Below, in pieces: positions 8,131-17,153 of a stretch of DNA of 64,000 nucleotides; positions within the stretch are counted from its first letter, which is position 1; every line of letters starts with the position of its first letter. The translations under genes and the position numbers were made by a program. A model generated the notes under the pieces. It was not told the DNA's origin. It made no database searches and saw only the letters and a list, made by a program, of their open reading frames with translations. The DNA is taken from NCBI RefSeq assembly GCF_001005825.1, contig NZ_LBHV01000001.1, positions 62,001 through 126,000 of the forward strand, given 5' to 3'. The stretch is from Rhizobium sp. LC145. Lineage in GTDB: Bacteria; Pseudomonadota; Alphaproteobacteria; Rhizobiales; Rhizobiaceae.

Positions 8131-10404
8131 ATGACGCAGCGTGCGACCGCGCCGATGGCTGACGAGGAGCCGTCAGGGGCCGTACAGGACCGGAGAGCCT
8201 CCTTCGCTCTGCCGGGGCTTCTGCTTGGCGGCGGCGCGCTCATCTGCGCGATGCTCACGCTCTTCGTGCTGCTCGGGCTCACCCCGATCGCGCCCACCAC
8301 GAATGTGGTGATCGCTTCCGCCGTCCTCAATTCCTTCTTCATCCTGGGGCTGATGTACCTGATCGGCCGCGAGGTCTCGCGTCTCGTGAAGGCACGGGCC
8401 AAGGGGCGGGCGGCCGCACGCCTTCACGTGCGCATCGTCGTCCTGTTCTCCATCGTCGCCATCACGCCGGCCGTGCTGGTCGCGATCTTCGCGAGCCTTA
8501 CGCTCAATGTCGGTCTCGACCGCTGGTTTTCGCTGCGAACCCAGGCGATCGTCCGCTCGTCGCTGGATGTGGCGCGCGCCTACCAGCTCGAGAATGCGAG
8601 CTACCTTCAGGGGCAGACAGCCTCCATGGGCAACGACCTGGAACGCAACAGGGCGATGTTCTATCTCGACCGTACCGGCTTCATCGAGCTGATGACCCGC
8701 CAGGCGCGCGGGCGCGGAATGCTCGGGGCCTTCCTCGTGCGTGACGACGGGCAGGCGGTCGCGCAGGCCGATATCAAGACGGAGCGGCCGCTTCCGGCGA
8801 TCCCTCAGGATGCGCTGCAAAGTGCCGCCAAGGGCCAGCCGACGCTCATCCCGCCCGGCGTCACCAATCTCGTCGGCGCGGTCATCAAGCTCGACGGAAT
8901 TTCCGGCACGCTTCTTTATACGATCCGGGCCGTCGATCCGAAGGTGATGTCGGCGATGCGGCTCATGGAGGAGAACACGGTCGAGTACCAGGCCATGCAG
9001 GCCGGCCGGACCTCGCTGCAGCTCGCCTTCGCGGTGCTCTATCTCGGTTTTGCGCTGATCGTGCTTCTTGCCGCGATCTGGGCCGCCATCGCGGTCGCCG
9101 ACCGGATCGTCCGGCCGATCCGCCTGCTGATCAGCGCGGCCGACAGCGTGGCGACCGGCAATCTGGACGTGGTGGTGCCGGTGCGCGCCGCCGATGGCGA
9201 CGTCGGGAACCTCTCGCGCACCTTCAACAAGATGATTTCGGAAATCCGCGGCCAGCACGACGAAATCCTCGAGGCCAAGGACGAGGTGGACGATCGCCGC
9301 CGCTTCATCGAGGCGGTGCTTTCGGGCGTGACCGCCGCCGTGATCGGCGTGGAGGACGATCGCCGTATCACCATCGCCAACCCTTCGGCGGAGGAATTCC
9401 TCGGCCTGCCGGCCGATAAGCTGGTGGGCGAGCGGTTGCAGGACGTCGCGCCCGAGATCGACCAGGTCCTGACGGAAGCGGCGGCGCGCGCCCGCGGCGA
9501 ATTCAGCAAGCAGGTGAATTTGATGCGCGGCGGCAAGGAGCGGACGCTTTCCGTGCAGGTGACGCGCGAGGAGCAGCGCTCGCCGAACGATTCCTACGTC
9601 ATCACCCTCGACGACATCACCGATCTCGTCATCGCCCAGCGCTCCACCGCCTGGGCGGACGTGGCGCGCCGCATCGCGCACGAGATCAAGAACCCGCTGA
9701 CGCCGATCCAGCTTTCCGCCGAACGTCTGAAGCGGCGCTACGGCAAGCAGATCGACGAGAGCGACCGTGCCGTCTTCGACCAGTGCACCGATACGATCGT
9801 GCGTCAGGTGGGCGATATCGGCCGCATGGTCGATGAATTTTCCTCCTTTGCCCGCATGCCCAAGCCCGCCAAGGAGGAGGCCGACCTCAGGGATATCCTG
9901 CGGGACGCGGTCTTCCTGAGGGAGATGGGAACCACCCATATCGACTTCTTCAAGGATCTCGGCGAGGAGCCGCTGATCGGCATGTTCGATGCACGCATGC
10001 TCGGCCAGGCTTTCGGCAATCTGGTGAAGAACGCGGTAGAGGCGATCGAGGCGGTTCCCAGCGATCAGGAGCGCGACGGGCGCAAGGTGCTCGCGCGCGC
10101 CCGCTTCGATCACAACCGCGATCTTTTCGTGGTCGATGTCGTCGACAACGGCAGCGGCCTTCCGACCGAGAACCGGCACCGGATCCTGGAACCCTATATG
10201 ACCATGCGCGAGAAGGGCACGGGCCTCGGGCTCGCGATCGTCAAGAAGATCATCGAGGAACATGGCGGGCAGCTCGAACTGCACGATGCGCCCGCCGATT
10301 TCGATCATGGCCGCGGGGCCATGATCAGGGTGCTGCTGCCGCATGTCGCGCATGCGGCCGCGCCCGGAACCGACAATAACAAGGAAGTGGCATATGGCGT
10401 CTGA
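8131..10404 (+). CDS. ntrY: Membrane sensor histidine kinase NtrY
   Basis: A 757-residue integral-membrane kinase. Three hydrophobic segments lie within residues 28-125, then an extracytoplasmic region, a fourth segment near 295-320, a HAMP linker (VADRIVRPIRLLISAADSV), a PAS domain near 390-500, the H-box [21 protein letters not shown]-box NLVKNAVEAIE and G-boxes DNGSGLP and GTGLGLAIVKKI. It is the partner of NtrX. The pair was described in Azorhizobium for nitrogen control and in Brucella for redox and oxygen responses. It overlaps ntrX by eleven bases. The topology and domain order are standard. Confidence 0.97.
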   Translation: MTQRATAPMADEEPSGAVQDRRASFALPGLLLGGGALICAMLTLFVLLGLTPIAPTTNVVIASAVLNSFFILGLMYLIGREVSRLVKARAKGRAAARLHVRIVVLFSIVAITPAVLVAIFASLTLNVGLDRWFSLRTQAIVRSSLDVARAYQLENASYLQGQTASMGNDLERNRAMFYLDRTGFIELMTRQARGRGMLGAFLVRDDGQAVAQADIKTERPLPAIPQDALQSAAKGQPTLIPPGVTNLVGAVIKLDGISGTLLYTIRAVDPKVMSAMRLMEENTVEYQAMQAGRTSLQLAFAVLYLGFALIVLLAAIWAAIAVADRIVRPIRLLISAADSVATGNLDVVVPVRAADGDVGNLSRTFNKMISEIRGQHDEILEAKDEVDDRRRFIEAVLSGVTAAVIGVEDDRRITIANPSAEEFLGLPADKLVGERLQDVAPEIDQVLTEAAARARGEFSKQVNLMRGGKERTLSVQVTREEQRSPNDSYVITLDDITDLVIAQRSTAWADVARRIAHEIKNPLTPIQLSAERLKRRYGKQIDESDRAVFDQCTDTIVRQVGDIGRMVDEFSSFARMPKPAKEEADLRDILRDAVFLREMGTTHIDFFKDLGEEPLIGMFDARMLGQAFGNLVKNAVEAIEAVPSDQERDGRKVLARARFDHNRDLFVVDVVDNGSGLPTENRHRILEPYMTMREKGTGLGLAIVKKIIEEHGGQLELHDAPADFDHGRGAMIRVLLPHVAHAAAPGTDNNKEVAYGV

Positions 10405-11758
10405 TATTCTGGTCGTGGATGACGAGGCGGATATCCGCGAGATCGTTTCCGGCATTCTGTCCGACGAAGGGCACGAAACGCGCACCGCCTACGACAGCGA
10501 CAGCGCGCTTGCCGCCATTTCGGACCGTGCGCCGCGGCTCGTATTCCTGGATATCTGGATGCAGGGCTCCAAGCTCGACGGTCTGGCCTTGCTGGACGAG
10601 ATCAAGAGCCGCCATCCGGAAATGCCGGTGGTGATGATCTCCGGTCACGGCAATATCGAGACCGCCGTTTCGGCGATCAAGCGCGGCGCCTTCGATTTCA
10701 TCGAGAAGCCGTTCAAGGCGGACCGGCTGATCCTGATCGCCGAGCGGGCGCTGGAAAATTCCAAGCTCAAGCGCGAGGTCAGCGAGCTCAAGAAGCGCGC
10801 CGGCGATGCGGCGGAGCTCGTCGGCACGTCGGTCGCCGTCTCGCAGCTTCGCCAGACGATCGACAAGGTTGCGCCCACCAACAGCCGCATCATGATTTTC
10901 GGGCCGTCCGGAGCCGGCAAGGAGCTCGTCGCCCGGATGATCCACAAGAAGTCTTCCCGCGCAGGCGGTCCCTTCGTGGCGCTGAATGCTGCCACCATCA
11001 CCCCGGACCGGATGGAGGTCGCGCTGTTCGGCACGGAAGGCGCTCCCGGCCAGCCGCGCAAGATCGGCGCGCTGGAGGAGGCCCATCGCGGCATTCTCTA
11101 TCTCGACGAAGTGGGCGAAATGCCGCGCGAGACCCAGAACAAGATCCTGCGGGTGCTGGTCGACCAGCAGTTCGAGCGTGTCGGCGGTTCCAAGCGCGTG
11201 AAGGTGGACGTGCGCATCATCTCGTCGACCGCCTACAATCTGGAGAGCCTGATCGCCGAGGGCTCCTTCCGCGAGGACCTCTATCATCGGCTCGCTGTGG
11301 TGCCGGTCAAGGTGCCGGCGCTCGCCGAGCGGCGGGAGGACATTCCCTTCCTCATCGACATGTTCATGCGCCAGATTTCCGAGCAGGCGGGCATCCGTCC
11401 GCGCAAGATCGGCGAGGATGCGCTTGCCGTTCTGCAGGCGCATGACTGGCCGGGCAATATCCGCCAGCTGCGCAACAATATCGAGCGGCTGATGATTCTC
11501 GCCCGCTCGGATGGTCCCGATACCGCCATTTCCGCCGACATGCTGCCCACCGATCTCGGCGACATGCTGCCCAAGGTTTCCGCCAAGGGGGATTATCACA
11601 TCATGACGCTGCCGCTTCGCGAGGCGCGCGAGATGTTCGAGCGCGATTATCTCATCGCCCAGATCAACCGGTTCGGCGGCAATATCTCCCGCACGGCCGA
11701 ATTCGTCGGCATGGAGCGCTCCGCGCTGCATCGCAAACTGAAATCGCTTGGCGTATAA
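10394..11758 (+). CDS. ntrX: Response regulator NtrX, AAA+ type lacking GAFTGA
   Basis: A 454-residue response regulator. The receiver domain has DDEAD at 9-13 and phospho-acceptor Asp53; the AAA+ domain has Walker A GPSGAGKE at 170-177 and Walker B LYLDEVGEM near 236; a Fis-type helix-turn-helix is at the C terminus (GGNISRTAEFVGMERSALHR). The segment that is GAFTGA in NtrC reads GTEGAPGQPRK here (213 onward), so the sigma-54-contact loop is absent and it probably does not act as a classical sigma-54 activator. The ATG at 10394 follows AAGGAAG and lies inside the end of ntrY; the in-frame upstream extension is rejected. Confidence 0.96.
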   Translation: MASDILVVDDEADIREIVSGILSDEGHETRTAYDSDSALAAISDRAPRLVFLDIWMQGSKLDGLALLDEIKSRHPEMPVVMISGHGNIETAVSAIKRGAFDFIEKPFKADRLILIAERALENSKLKREVSELKKRAGDAAELVGTSVAVSQLRQTIDKVAPTNSRIMIFGPSGAGKELVARMIHKKSSRAGGPFVALNAATITPDRMEVALFGTEGAPGQPRKIGALEEAHRGILYLDEVGEMPRETQNKILRVLVDQQFERVGGSKRVKVDVRIISSTAYNLESLIAEGSFREDLYHRLAVVPVKVPALAERREDIPFLIDMFMRQISEQAGIRPRKIGEDALAVLQAHDWPGNIRQLRNNIERLMILARSDGPDTAISADMLPTDLGDMLPKVSAKGDYHIMTLPLREAREMFERDYLIAQINRFGGNISRTAEFVGMERSALHRKLKSLGV

Positions 11759-11810
11759 GGGCCCGTATCCTTGAGTCCTCCGGGCGGCGTCATCCGATGA
11801 AAGTCCAGTC

Positions 11811-13187
11811 ATGAAAGTCATAATTTGCGGAGCGGGGCAGGTGGGCTACGGCATCGCCGAGCGCCTGTCGCAGGAGGACAACGACGTTTCGGTGATCGAC
11901 ACCGAGGCTTCGCTGATCAACGTGATCACCGAGACGCTGGATGTGCGCGGCTATGTGGGCCATGGCGCGCATCCGGACGTGCTTGCCAAGGCGGGCGCGG
12001 AAGACGCCGACATGATCATCGCGGTCACGCTGCACGACGAAGTCAATATCGTCGCCTGCGAGGTGGCGCATGCGCTTTTCAGCGTGCCGACCAAGATCGC
12101 CCGCATTCGCGCGCAGAACTATCTGCAGCCGGAATATGCCGATCTCTTCAGCCGCCAGAACATGGCGATCGACGTCACGATCTCGCCGGAGATCGAGGTC
12201 GGCAAGATGGTGCTCAGGCGCATCTCCTTTCCGGGTGCCACCGATGTCGTGCGGTTCGCGGACGACCGTATCTCGATGGTGGCGATCGAATGCATGGAGG
12301 ATTGCCCGGTCGTCAACACGCCGCTCCAGCAGCTTTCGCAGCTCTTTCCGGATCTGATGGCGACCGTGGTGGGCATCTATCGCAACGGCCGCGTGCTCAT
12401 CCCCCGCTCCGCCGATCAGCTCCAGGTGGGCGATCTTGCCTATGTGATCGCCCAGCGAGAGCATGTGCGGCGCACGCTCGGCCTCTTCGGGCATGAGGAG
12501 CAGGAGGCCGGCCGCATCATCATCGCCGGCGGCGGCAATATCGGCTATTACGTCGCCCGCACGATCGAGGAGCACCAGCCGCGCACGCGCATCAAGATCA
12601 TTGAGAGCAATCGTGAGCGCGCGCTTGCGATCTCGGAGCAGTTGCGCAACACGATCGTGCTGCACGGTTCGGCCCTCGACCAGCATATCCTCGCCCAGGC
12701 GGATATTCAGGAAGCCGACCTGATGGTGACGCTGACCAACAGCGACCAGATCAACATCCTCTCGGCGGTCATGGCCAAGGCCAATGGCTGCAAGTCGAAC
12801 TTGGTGCTGATCAACAGTTCCTCCCTCAACAAGGTGACGGATTCGCTCGGCATAGACGCGCAGATCAATCCGCGCGCCGTCACGATCTCGCGCGTTCTCC
12901 AGCATGTCCGCAAGGGGCGCATCCGCTCCGTCTATTCGGTGCAGCAGGGCACGGGCGAGGTGATAGAGGCCGAGGCGCTGGAAACCTCTCCGCTCGTCGG
13001 AAGGCCGTTCCGCGAACTCGATCTGCCCGACGGCATCCGCATCGGCGCGATCTACCGGGGCGGCGAGGTGCTCCGCCCGAGCGGCGATACGAAGATCAAA
13101 TCGCGCGACCGGGTCGTCCTCTTCGCCGTTCCCGAGGCCGTTCGCGATGTCGAGCAGCTGTTTCGCGTTTCCATCCAATATTTCTGA
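11811..13187 (+). CDS. trkA: Trk potassium uptake system NAD-binding subunit TrkA
   Basis: A 458-residue peripheral membrane protein with two RCK repeats. Each half begins with a Rossmann motif: MKVIICGAGQVGYGIAERL at residue 1 and RIIIAGGGNIGYYVARTIEE near 235. Each is followed by a TrkA-C domain (VGRPFRELDLPDG near 395). TrkA binds NAD(H) and gates the TrkH/TrkG potassium channel. No trkH is encoded nearby. In rhizobia trkA routinely follows ntrX, 52 bases downstream here. The length is normal and no unusual feature is seen. Confidence 0.97.
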   Translation: MKVIICGAGQVGYGIAERLSQEDNDVSVIDTEASLINVITETLDVRGYVGHGAHPDVLAKAGAEDADMIIAVTLHDEVNIVACEVAHALFSVPTKIARIRAQNYLQPEYADLFSRQNMAIDVTISPEIEVGKMVLRRISFPGATDVVRFADDRISMVAIECMEDCPVVNTPLQQLSQLFPDLMATVVGIYRNGRVLIPRSADQLQVGDLAYVIAQREHVRRTLGLFGHEEQEAGRIIIAGGGNIGYYVARTIEEHQPRTRIKIIESNRERALAISEQLRNTIVLHGSALDQHILAQADIQEADLMVTLTNSDQINILSAVMAKANGCKSNLVLINSSSLNKVTDSLGIDAQINPRAVTISRVLQHVRKGRIRSVYSVQQGTGEVIEAEALETSPLVGRPFRELDLPDGIRIGAIYRGGEVLRPSGDTKIKSRDRVVLFAVPEAVRDVEQLFRVSIQYF

Positions 13188-13210
13188 CAGATTTCGAGCA
13201 AGGAAAGTCC

Positions 13211-14074
13211 ATGTCGAGGATTGCGTATGTCAACGGCCGGTATGTGCAGCATTCGGAAGCTGCCGTGCATGTGGAGGATCGCGGTTTCCAGTTCGCCGAT
13301 GGCGTCTACGAGGTCTGCGAGGTCCGCAACGGCTTCATCGTCGACCTGACGCGGCATCTCGATCGCCTCGACCGCTCCCTGCGCGAACTGCGCATGGCGT
13401 CGCCCATGGGCCGTGCGGCGCTCACCTTCGTCCTCCGCGAGGTTCTGAGGCGCAACCGGGTGAGGAACGGCATCTTCTATCTGCAGGTAACCCGCGGGGT
13501 TGCGCGGCGCGACCATTATTTCCCCGCCGAGACGACCCCGCCGACGCTGACGATCACCGCCAAGAGCACCGATCCTTCGGTCGCCGCCCGCAAATATGCG
13601 ACCGGCATCAAGGTCATCACGGTTCCGGAGAACCGCTGGGATCGGGTCGACATCAAGACCGTCGGCTTGCTGCCGAACGTGCTCGCCAAGCAGCAGGCGA
13701 AGGATGCCGGCGCGCAGGACGCCATCTTTATCGATGCCGCGGGCATCGTGATGGAGGGCGCTTCCTCCAATGTCTGGATCGTCGATGCCGATGGCGTTCT
13801 GGTCACAAGGCCGGCCGAACACGGCATTCTCAAGGGAATCACCCGCACCACGGCCATGGACGTGGCCGATAAGCTCGGGCTGCGATATGTCGAGCGGGAG
13901 TTCTCCGTCGAGGAGATGATGTCGGCGCGCGAAGTGTTCTTCACCTCCGCGACGGGCATTTGCGTTCCCATCGTCGAAGTGGATGGCAGACCCATCGCGA
14001 ACGGCCATCCGGGGGGCGTTTCCCAGGGCATCCGCGACGCCTTTTTCGAAGTTGCGGAGAAGACAGCGATTTGA
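13211..14074 (+). CDS. dat: D-amino acid aminotransferase (class IV PLP)
   Basis: A 287-residue fold-type IV aminotransferase with a typical start MSRIAYVNGRYV, the EDRGFQFADGVYEV segment, PLP lysine in LLPNVLAKQQAKDAGAQDA, and phosphate-binding GITRTTAM and FFTSATGICVPI. Enzymes of this group interconvert D-alanine and D-glutamate or act on branched-chain L-amino acids. The D-enzyme call follows the conserved trkA-dat-hfq order of rhizobia. The start ATG has an AAGGAAAG ribosome binding site. Substrate range cannot be read from the sequence with certainty, so the D-specificity is moderately supported. Confidence 0.88.
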   Translation: MSRIAYVNGRYVQHSEAAVHVEDRGFQFADGVYEVCEVRNGFIVDLTRHLDRLDRSLRELRMASPMGRAALTFVLREVLRRNRVRNGIFYLQVTRGVARRDHYFPAETTPPTLTITAKSTDPSVAARKYATGIKVITVPENRWDRVDIKTVGLLPNVLAKQQAKDAGAQDAIFIDAAGIVMEGASSNVWIVDADGVLVTRPAEHGILKGITRTTAMDVADKLGLRYVEREFSVEEMMSAREVFFTSATGICVPIVEVDGRPIANGHPGGVSQGIRDAFFEVAEKTAI

Positions 14075-14183
14075 TAACCAAGGCATCCGGGGGGAAGGGG
14101 AAGCACGAGGCATTCCCACCCGTCTCTAAAAGCGTGATCACTCCCGGTCCTCGTCGGCCGGCAAAAAAGAAAGAAGCGGCGCT

Positions 14184-14426
14184 ATGGCGGAACGTTCTCA
14201 GAACCTGCAGGATTTATTTCTCAATACAGTTCGCAAGCAGAAGATCTCTCTCACGATTTTCCTGATCAACGGCGTAAAGCTGACCGGTGTCGTAACCTCT
14301 TTCGACAATTTCTGTGTCCTTCTTCGCCGTGACGGCCATTCTCAGCTGGTGTATAAGCATGCGATTTCGACCATCATGCCGGGCCAGCCCCTGCAGATGT
14401 TCGAAACCGAAGAGAACGCGGCTTAA
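14184..14426 (+). CDS. hfq: RNA chaperone Hfq
   Basis: An 80-residue Sm-like protein: the Sm1 motif is in [19 protein letters not shown] and the Sm2 motif in [10 protein letters not shown], with a short acidic tail as in other alphaproteobacteria. Hfq forms hexamers that pair small RNAs with mRNAs and in rhizobia controls nitrogen fixation regulators and many transporters. It precedes hflX, in the same reading frame, with an 42-base gap; this order is conserved through the Proteobacteria. The length matches rhizobial Hfq. Confidence 0.98.
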   Translation: MAERSQNLQDLFLNTVRKQKISLTIFLINGVKLTGVVTSFDNFCVLLRRDGHSQLVYKHAISTIMPGQPLQMFETEENAA

Positions 14427-14468
14427 GGACAGGTAGAGATAGTCATTCGCGATACCTCGAACGATTCG

Positions 14469-15836
14469 ATGATCCCGGAGACCAAGCGTCACCGGGACGA
14501 CATGCGTGCGGCCGTCGTCGTGCCTGTCCTGAAACAGGGCAAGCCGCGGGCCGGGCAGGGGGATGCCATGCCCGCTCCCCAGCGCTCCAACGAGGCGCGT
14601 CTGGAAGAGGCGGTTGGGCTTGCCAAGGCGATCGATCTGACGATCACCGAGGGCATGATCGTGTCGGTCGGCCAGCCGCGTCCGGCAACCCTCATCGGCA
14701 CCGGCAAGATCGAAGAGATCAAGGCGCTGCTCGACGAGCATGATGCCGGTCTCGTCATCGTCGATCATCCGCTGACGCCGGTGCAGCAGCGCAATCTCGA
14801 AAAGGAATGGAACGCCAAGGTCATCGACCGGACGGGCCTCATCCTCGAAATCTTCGGCCGCCGGGCTTCCACCAAGGAAGGCACGCTGCAGGTCGATCTC
14901 GCCCATCTCAACTACCAGAAGGGCCGGCTCGTGCGGAGCTGGACTCACCTCGAACGCCAGCGCGGCGGCGCGGGCTTCATGGGCGGCCCCGGCGAAACAC
15001 AGATCGAGGCCGACCGCCGGCTCCTGCAGGACCGAATCGTTCGCCTCGAGCGCGAGCTGGAGCAGGTCGTTCGCACCCGCCAGCTCCATCGCGCCAAGCG
15101 CCGCAAGGTGCCGCACCCGATCGTGGCGCTGGTGGGCTACACGAACGCCGGAAAATCGACTCTCTTCAACCGCATCACCGGCGCGGGGGTGCTTGCCGAG
15201 GACATGCTCTTCGCTACGCTCGACCCGACGCTGCGCCGCATGAAGCTGCCGCATGGGCGGACCGTCATCCTGTCCGATACGGTCGGCTTCATCTCGGACC
15301 TGCCGACGCATCTCGTCGCCGCCTTCCGCGCGACGCTCGAAGAGGTGCTGGAGGCGGACCTCATCCTGCATGTGCGCGATATGTCCGATCCGGACAATGC
15401 CGCCCAGGCGGGCGACGTGCTTCGCATTCTCGCCGATCTCGGCATCGGCGAAAAGGAAGGAGCCGAGCGCATCATCGAGGTGTGGAACAAGGTCGACAAG
15501 CTCGATCCCGAAACCCACGAGGCGATCACGGAAAAGGCCGGTGCCCGAGAGAACGTGATGGCGGTTTCCGCCATTTCGGGCGAGGGCATCGACGCGTTGA
15601 TGCAGGAGATCGCCAGGCGGCTTTCGGGCGTGCTGACCGAGACCACGATCACCATTCCGGCGGACAAGCTTTCCCTGGTTTCCTGGATCTACAGCGACGC
15701 CGTGGTGGACGATCGCCAGGATAACGAGGACGGTTCGGTGACGCTCGACGTCCGGCTGACCGAGCGCCAGGCCGCGGAACTGGAGCGCCGGCTCGGCAAC
15801 GGCCCCAAACCCGCCAAGGAAGACTGGGAGCGCTAG
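14469..15836 (+). CDS. hflX: Ribosome-associated GTPase HflX
   Basis: A 455-residue GTPase. The N-terminal glycine-rich domain includes RGGAGFMGGPGETQIEADRR; the G domain has G1 GYTNAGKST, G3 DTVGFISDLP and G4 NKVDKLD. HflX splits stalled 70S ribosomes under heat or antibiotic stress. The ATG at 14469 is the first conventional start, but the eight codons before it (from ATT at 14445) are in frame and could code IRDTSNDS, so the true N terminus may be slightly longer. It follows hfq closely and is probably transcribed with it. Confidence 0.95.
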   Translation: MIPETKRHRDDMRAAVVVPVLKQGKPRAGQGDAMPAPQRSNEARLEEAVGLAKAIDLTITEGMIVSVGQPRPATLIGTGKIEEIKALLDEHDAGLVIVDHPLTPVQQRNLEKEWNAKVIDRTGLILEIFGRRASTKEGTLQVDLAHLNYQKGRLVRSWTHLERQRGGAGFMGGPGETQIEADRRLLQDRIVRLERELEQVVRTRQLHRAKRRKVPHPIVALVGYTNAGKSTLFNRITGAGVLAEDMLFATLDPTLRRMKLPHGRTVILSDTVGFISDLPTHLVAAFRATLEEVLEADLILHVRDMSDPDNAAQAGDVLRILADLGIGEKEGAERIIEVWNKVDKLDPETHEAITEKAGARENVMAVSAISGEGIDALMQEIARRLSGVLTETTITIPADKLSLVSWIYSDAVVDDRQDNEDGSVTLDVRLTERQAAELERRLGNGPKPAKEDWER

Positions 15837-15989
15837 GACTTCCGTCCGCGCCGCGGCTGGCATCAATGGCCGGAGCCGTCTGCCGTGCCGCGTCATGATA
15901 TTGCCGGTTTTTTGCAGTGCAAAATGAAGCGTTGACGACGGCCGGGAATTTTGCAGTATCGTTGCGGGGCCGGCAATTATGGTATTCGC

Positions 15990-17009
15990 ATGGTACAAAA
16001 TCAGCCGCGTGAAGAAACCGGAACGCATCTTGCCTATCTGGATGGCTGGCGCGGTATAGCGGTACTCTTCGTAATATTAGGCCATTTCTGGCTGGACGAA
16101 TTCAAGCCTGGTATTAGTACATTCGGCGTCGATCTGTTCTTCGTTTTATCGGGGCGATTGATGTCGGAAATACTGTTCGTGAAGCGAGCAGAATTGCCTA
16201 CTTTCTTCTTCAGGCGTTTTTCGCGAATTTACCCGGCTCTCCTTGCGTTTGTAGTCATCACCACGCTTTTCTTTCAGGGTACGGAGTTGTCGCACGGTCC
16301 CGTGGCGGCGCTGCTTGCTTTGACGTTCACGATCAACTACGCGATGATCTATACCCATACGGTGGCATTGTTTGATCACCTATGGTCGCTCTGCGTCGAG
16401 GAGCATGCCTATATTCTCCTGGCGGGAATCGCGTTTCTACACCGCCGCTGGTTGTTTCCGGTCGGCGCCCTGGTGGTCGCGCTCGGCGCTGCGGCAATGC
16501 TGAACGGCATCGTCCGGACGGAACTCGGCGCGAGTGTCCTCTACACCCATTGGCGCAGCGACGTGTCGGTCGCGGGCATATTCATGGCCGGCGGCCTTTG
16601 GCTGATTCTCCGCGGGCGCCGAAGCCCGTGGTGGCTGTCCCCGGCGGCGCTGCTGGTCGCGGTGGTGGCGAAGATGCTGCCCGATCACACCCTCTCGTTC
16701 GGCCTGTCGACATCCATGCTTGCGCTTTCGATCACCACGATCGACAGCGCCGCGCCGGTTTTCAAGAAGTTCCTGTCGACCAGGGTGCTCACCTATGCGG
16801 GGCTGTGGTCGTATTCGCTCTATCTCTGGCAGCAGCCGTTCTACAAGCTTTACCGGGCCGACACGGCTCCGACGCTTCTGCTGCTCCTGGCTGGCGTCCT
16901 GGCCGCATTGACGAGTTTCTACCTTGTCGAGAAACCCACAAGAAGGGCGCTCAACCGCTTCTTCGAGAACCATCTGCAGAGGCGCATCACCGGAGAGCGG
17001 ACGGTATAG
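15990..17009 (+). CDS. Acyltransferase 3 family membrane protein
   Basis: A 339-residue multi-spanning protein of the OafA/YrhL/NodX acyltransferase family. The N-terminal signature reads AYLDGWRGIAVLFVILGHFW, with the catalytic-region histidine, then FGVDLFFVLSGRL and WSLCVEEHAYILLAG, followed by about eight further hydrophobic segments and a C-terminal EKPTRRALNRF. Such enzymes O-acylate surface polysaccharides or lipids. The first 400 bases are clearly AT-richer than neighbouring genes, and the gene stands alone between hflX and the arginase-like gene, suggesting acquisition or relaxed codon use. The start at 15990 removes 13 unlikely residues from a longer frame. The substrate is unknown. 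Confidence 0.85.
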   Translation: MVQNQPREETGTHLAYLDGWRGIAVLFVILGHFWLDEFKPGISTFGVDLFFVLSGRLMSEILFVKRAELPTFFFRRFSRIYPALLAFVVITTLFFQGTELSHGPVAALLALTFTINYAMIYTHTVALFDHLWSLCVEEHAYILLAGIAFLHRRWLFPVGALVVALGAAAMLNGIVRTELGASVLYTHWRSDVSVAGIFMAGGLWLILRGRRSPWWLSPAALLVAVVAKMLPDHTLSFGLSTSMLALSITTIDSAAPVFKKFLSTRVLTYAGLWSYSLYLWQQPFYKLYRADTAPTLLLLLAGVLAALTSFYLVEKPTRRALNRFFENHLQRRITGERTV

Positions 17010-17153
17010 GTTGCTGTCCTTGCCGCGAGCCCATAAACGCGCACGGCTGAGATGGGTGGACAAACGACACTCGGCTTTGAGGGAACAATTACCAGAAGCT
17101 GCCGTTACGGGACGAAGCCGGGCTCCGCAAAATAGCCGCTGACGGAGGTGCGC

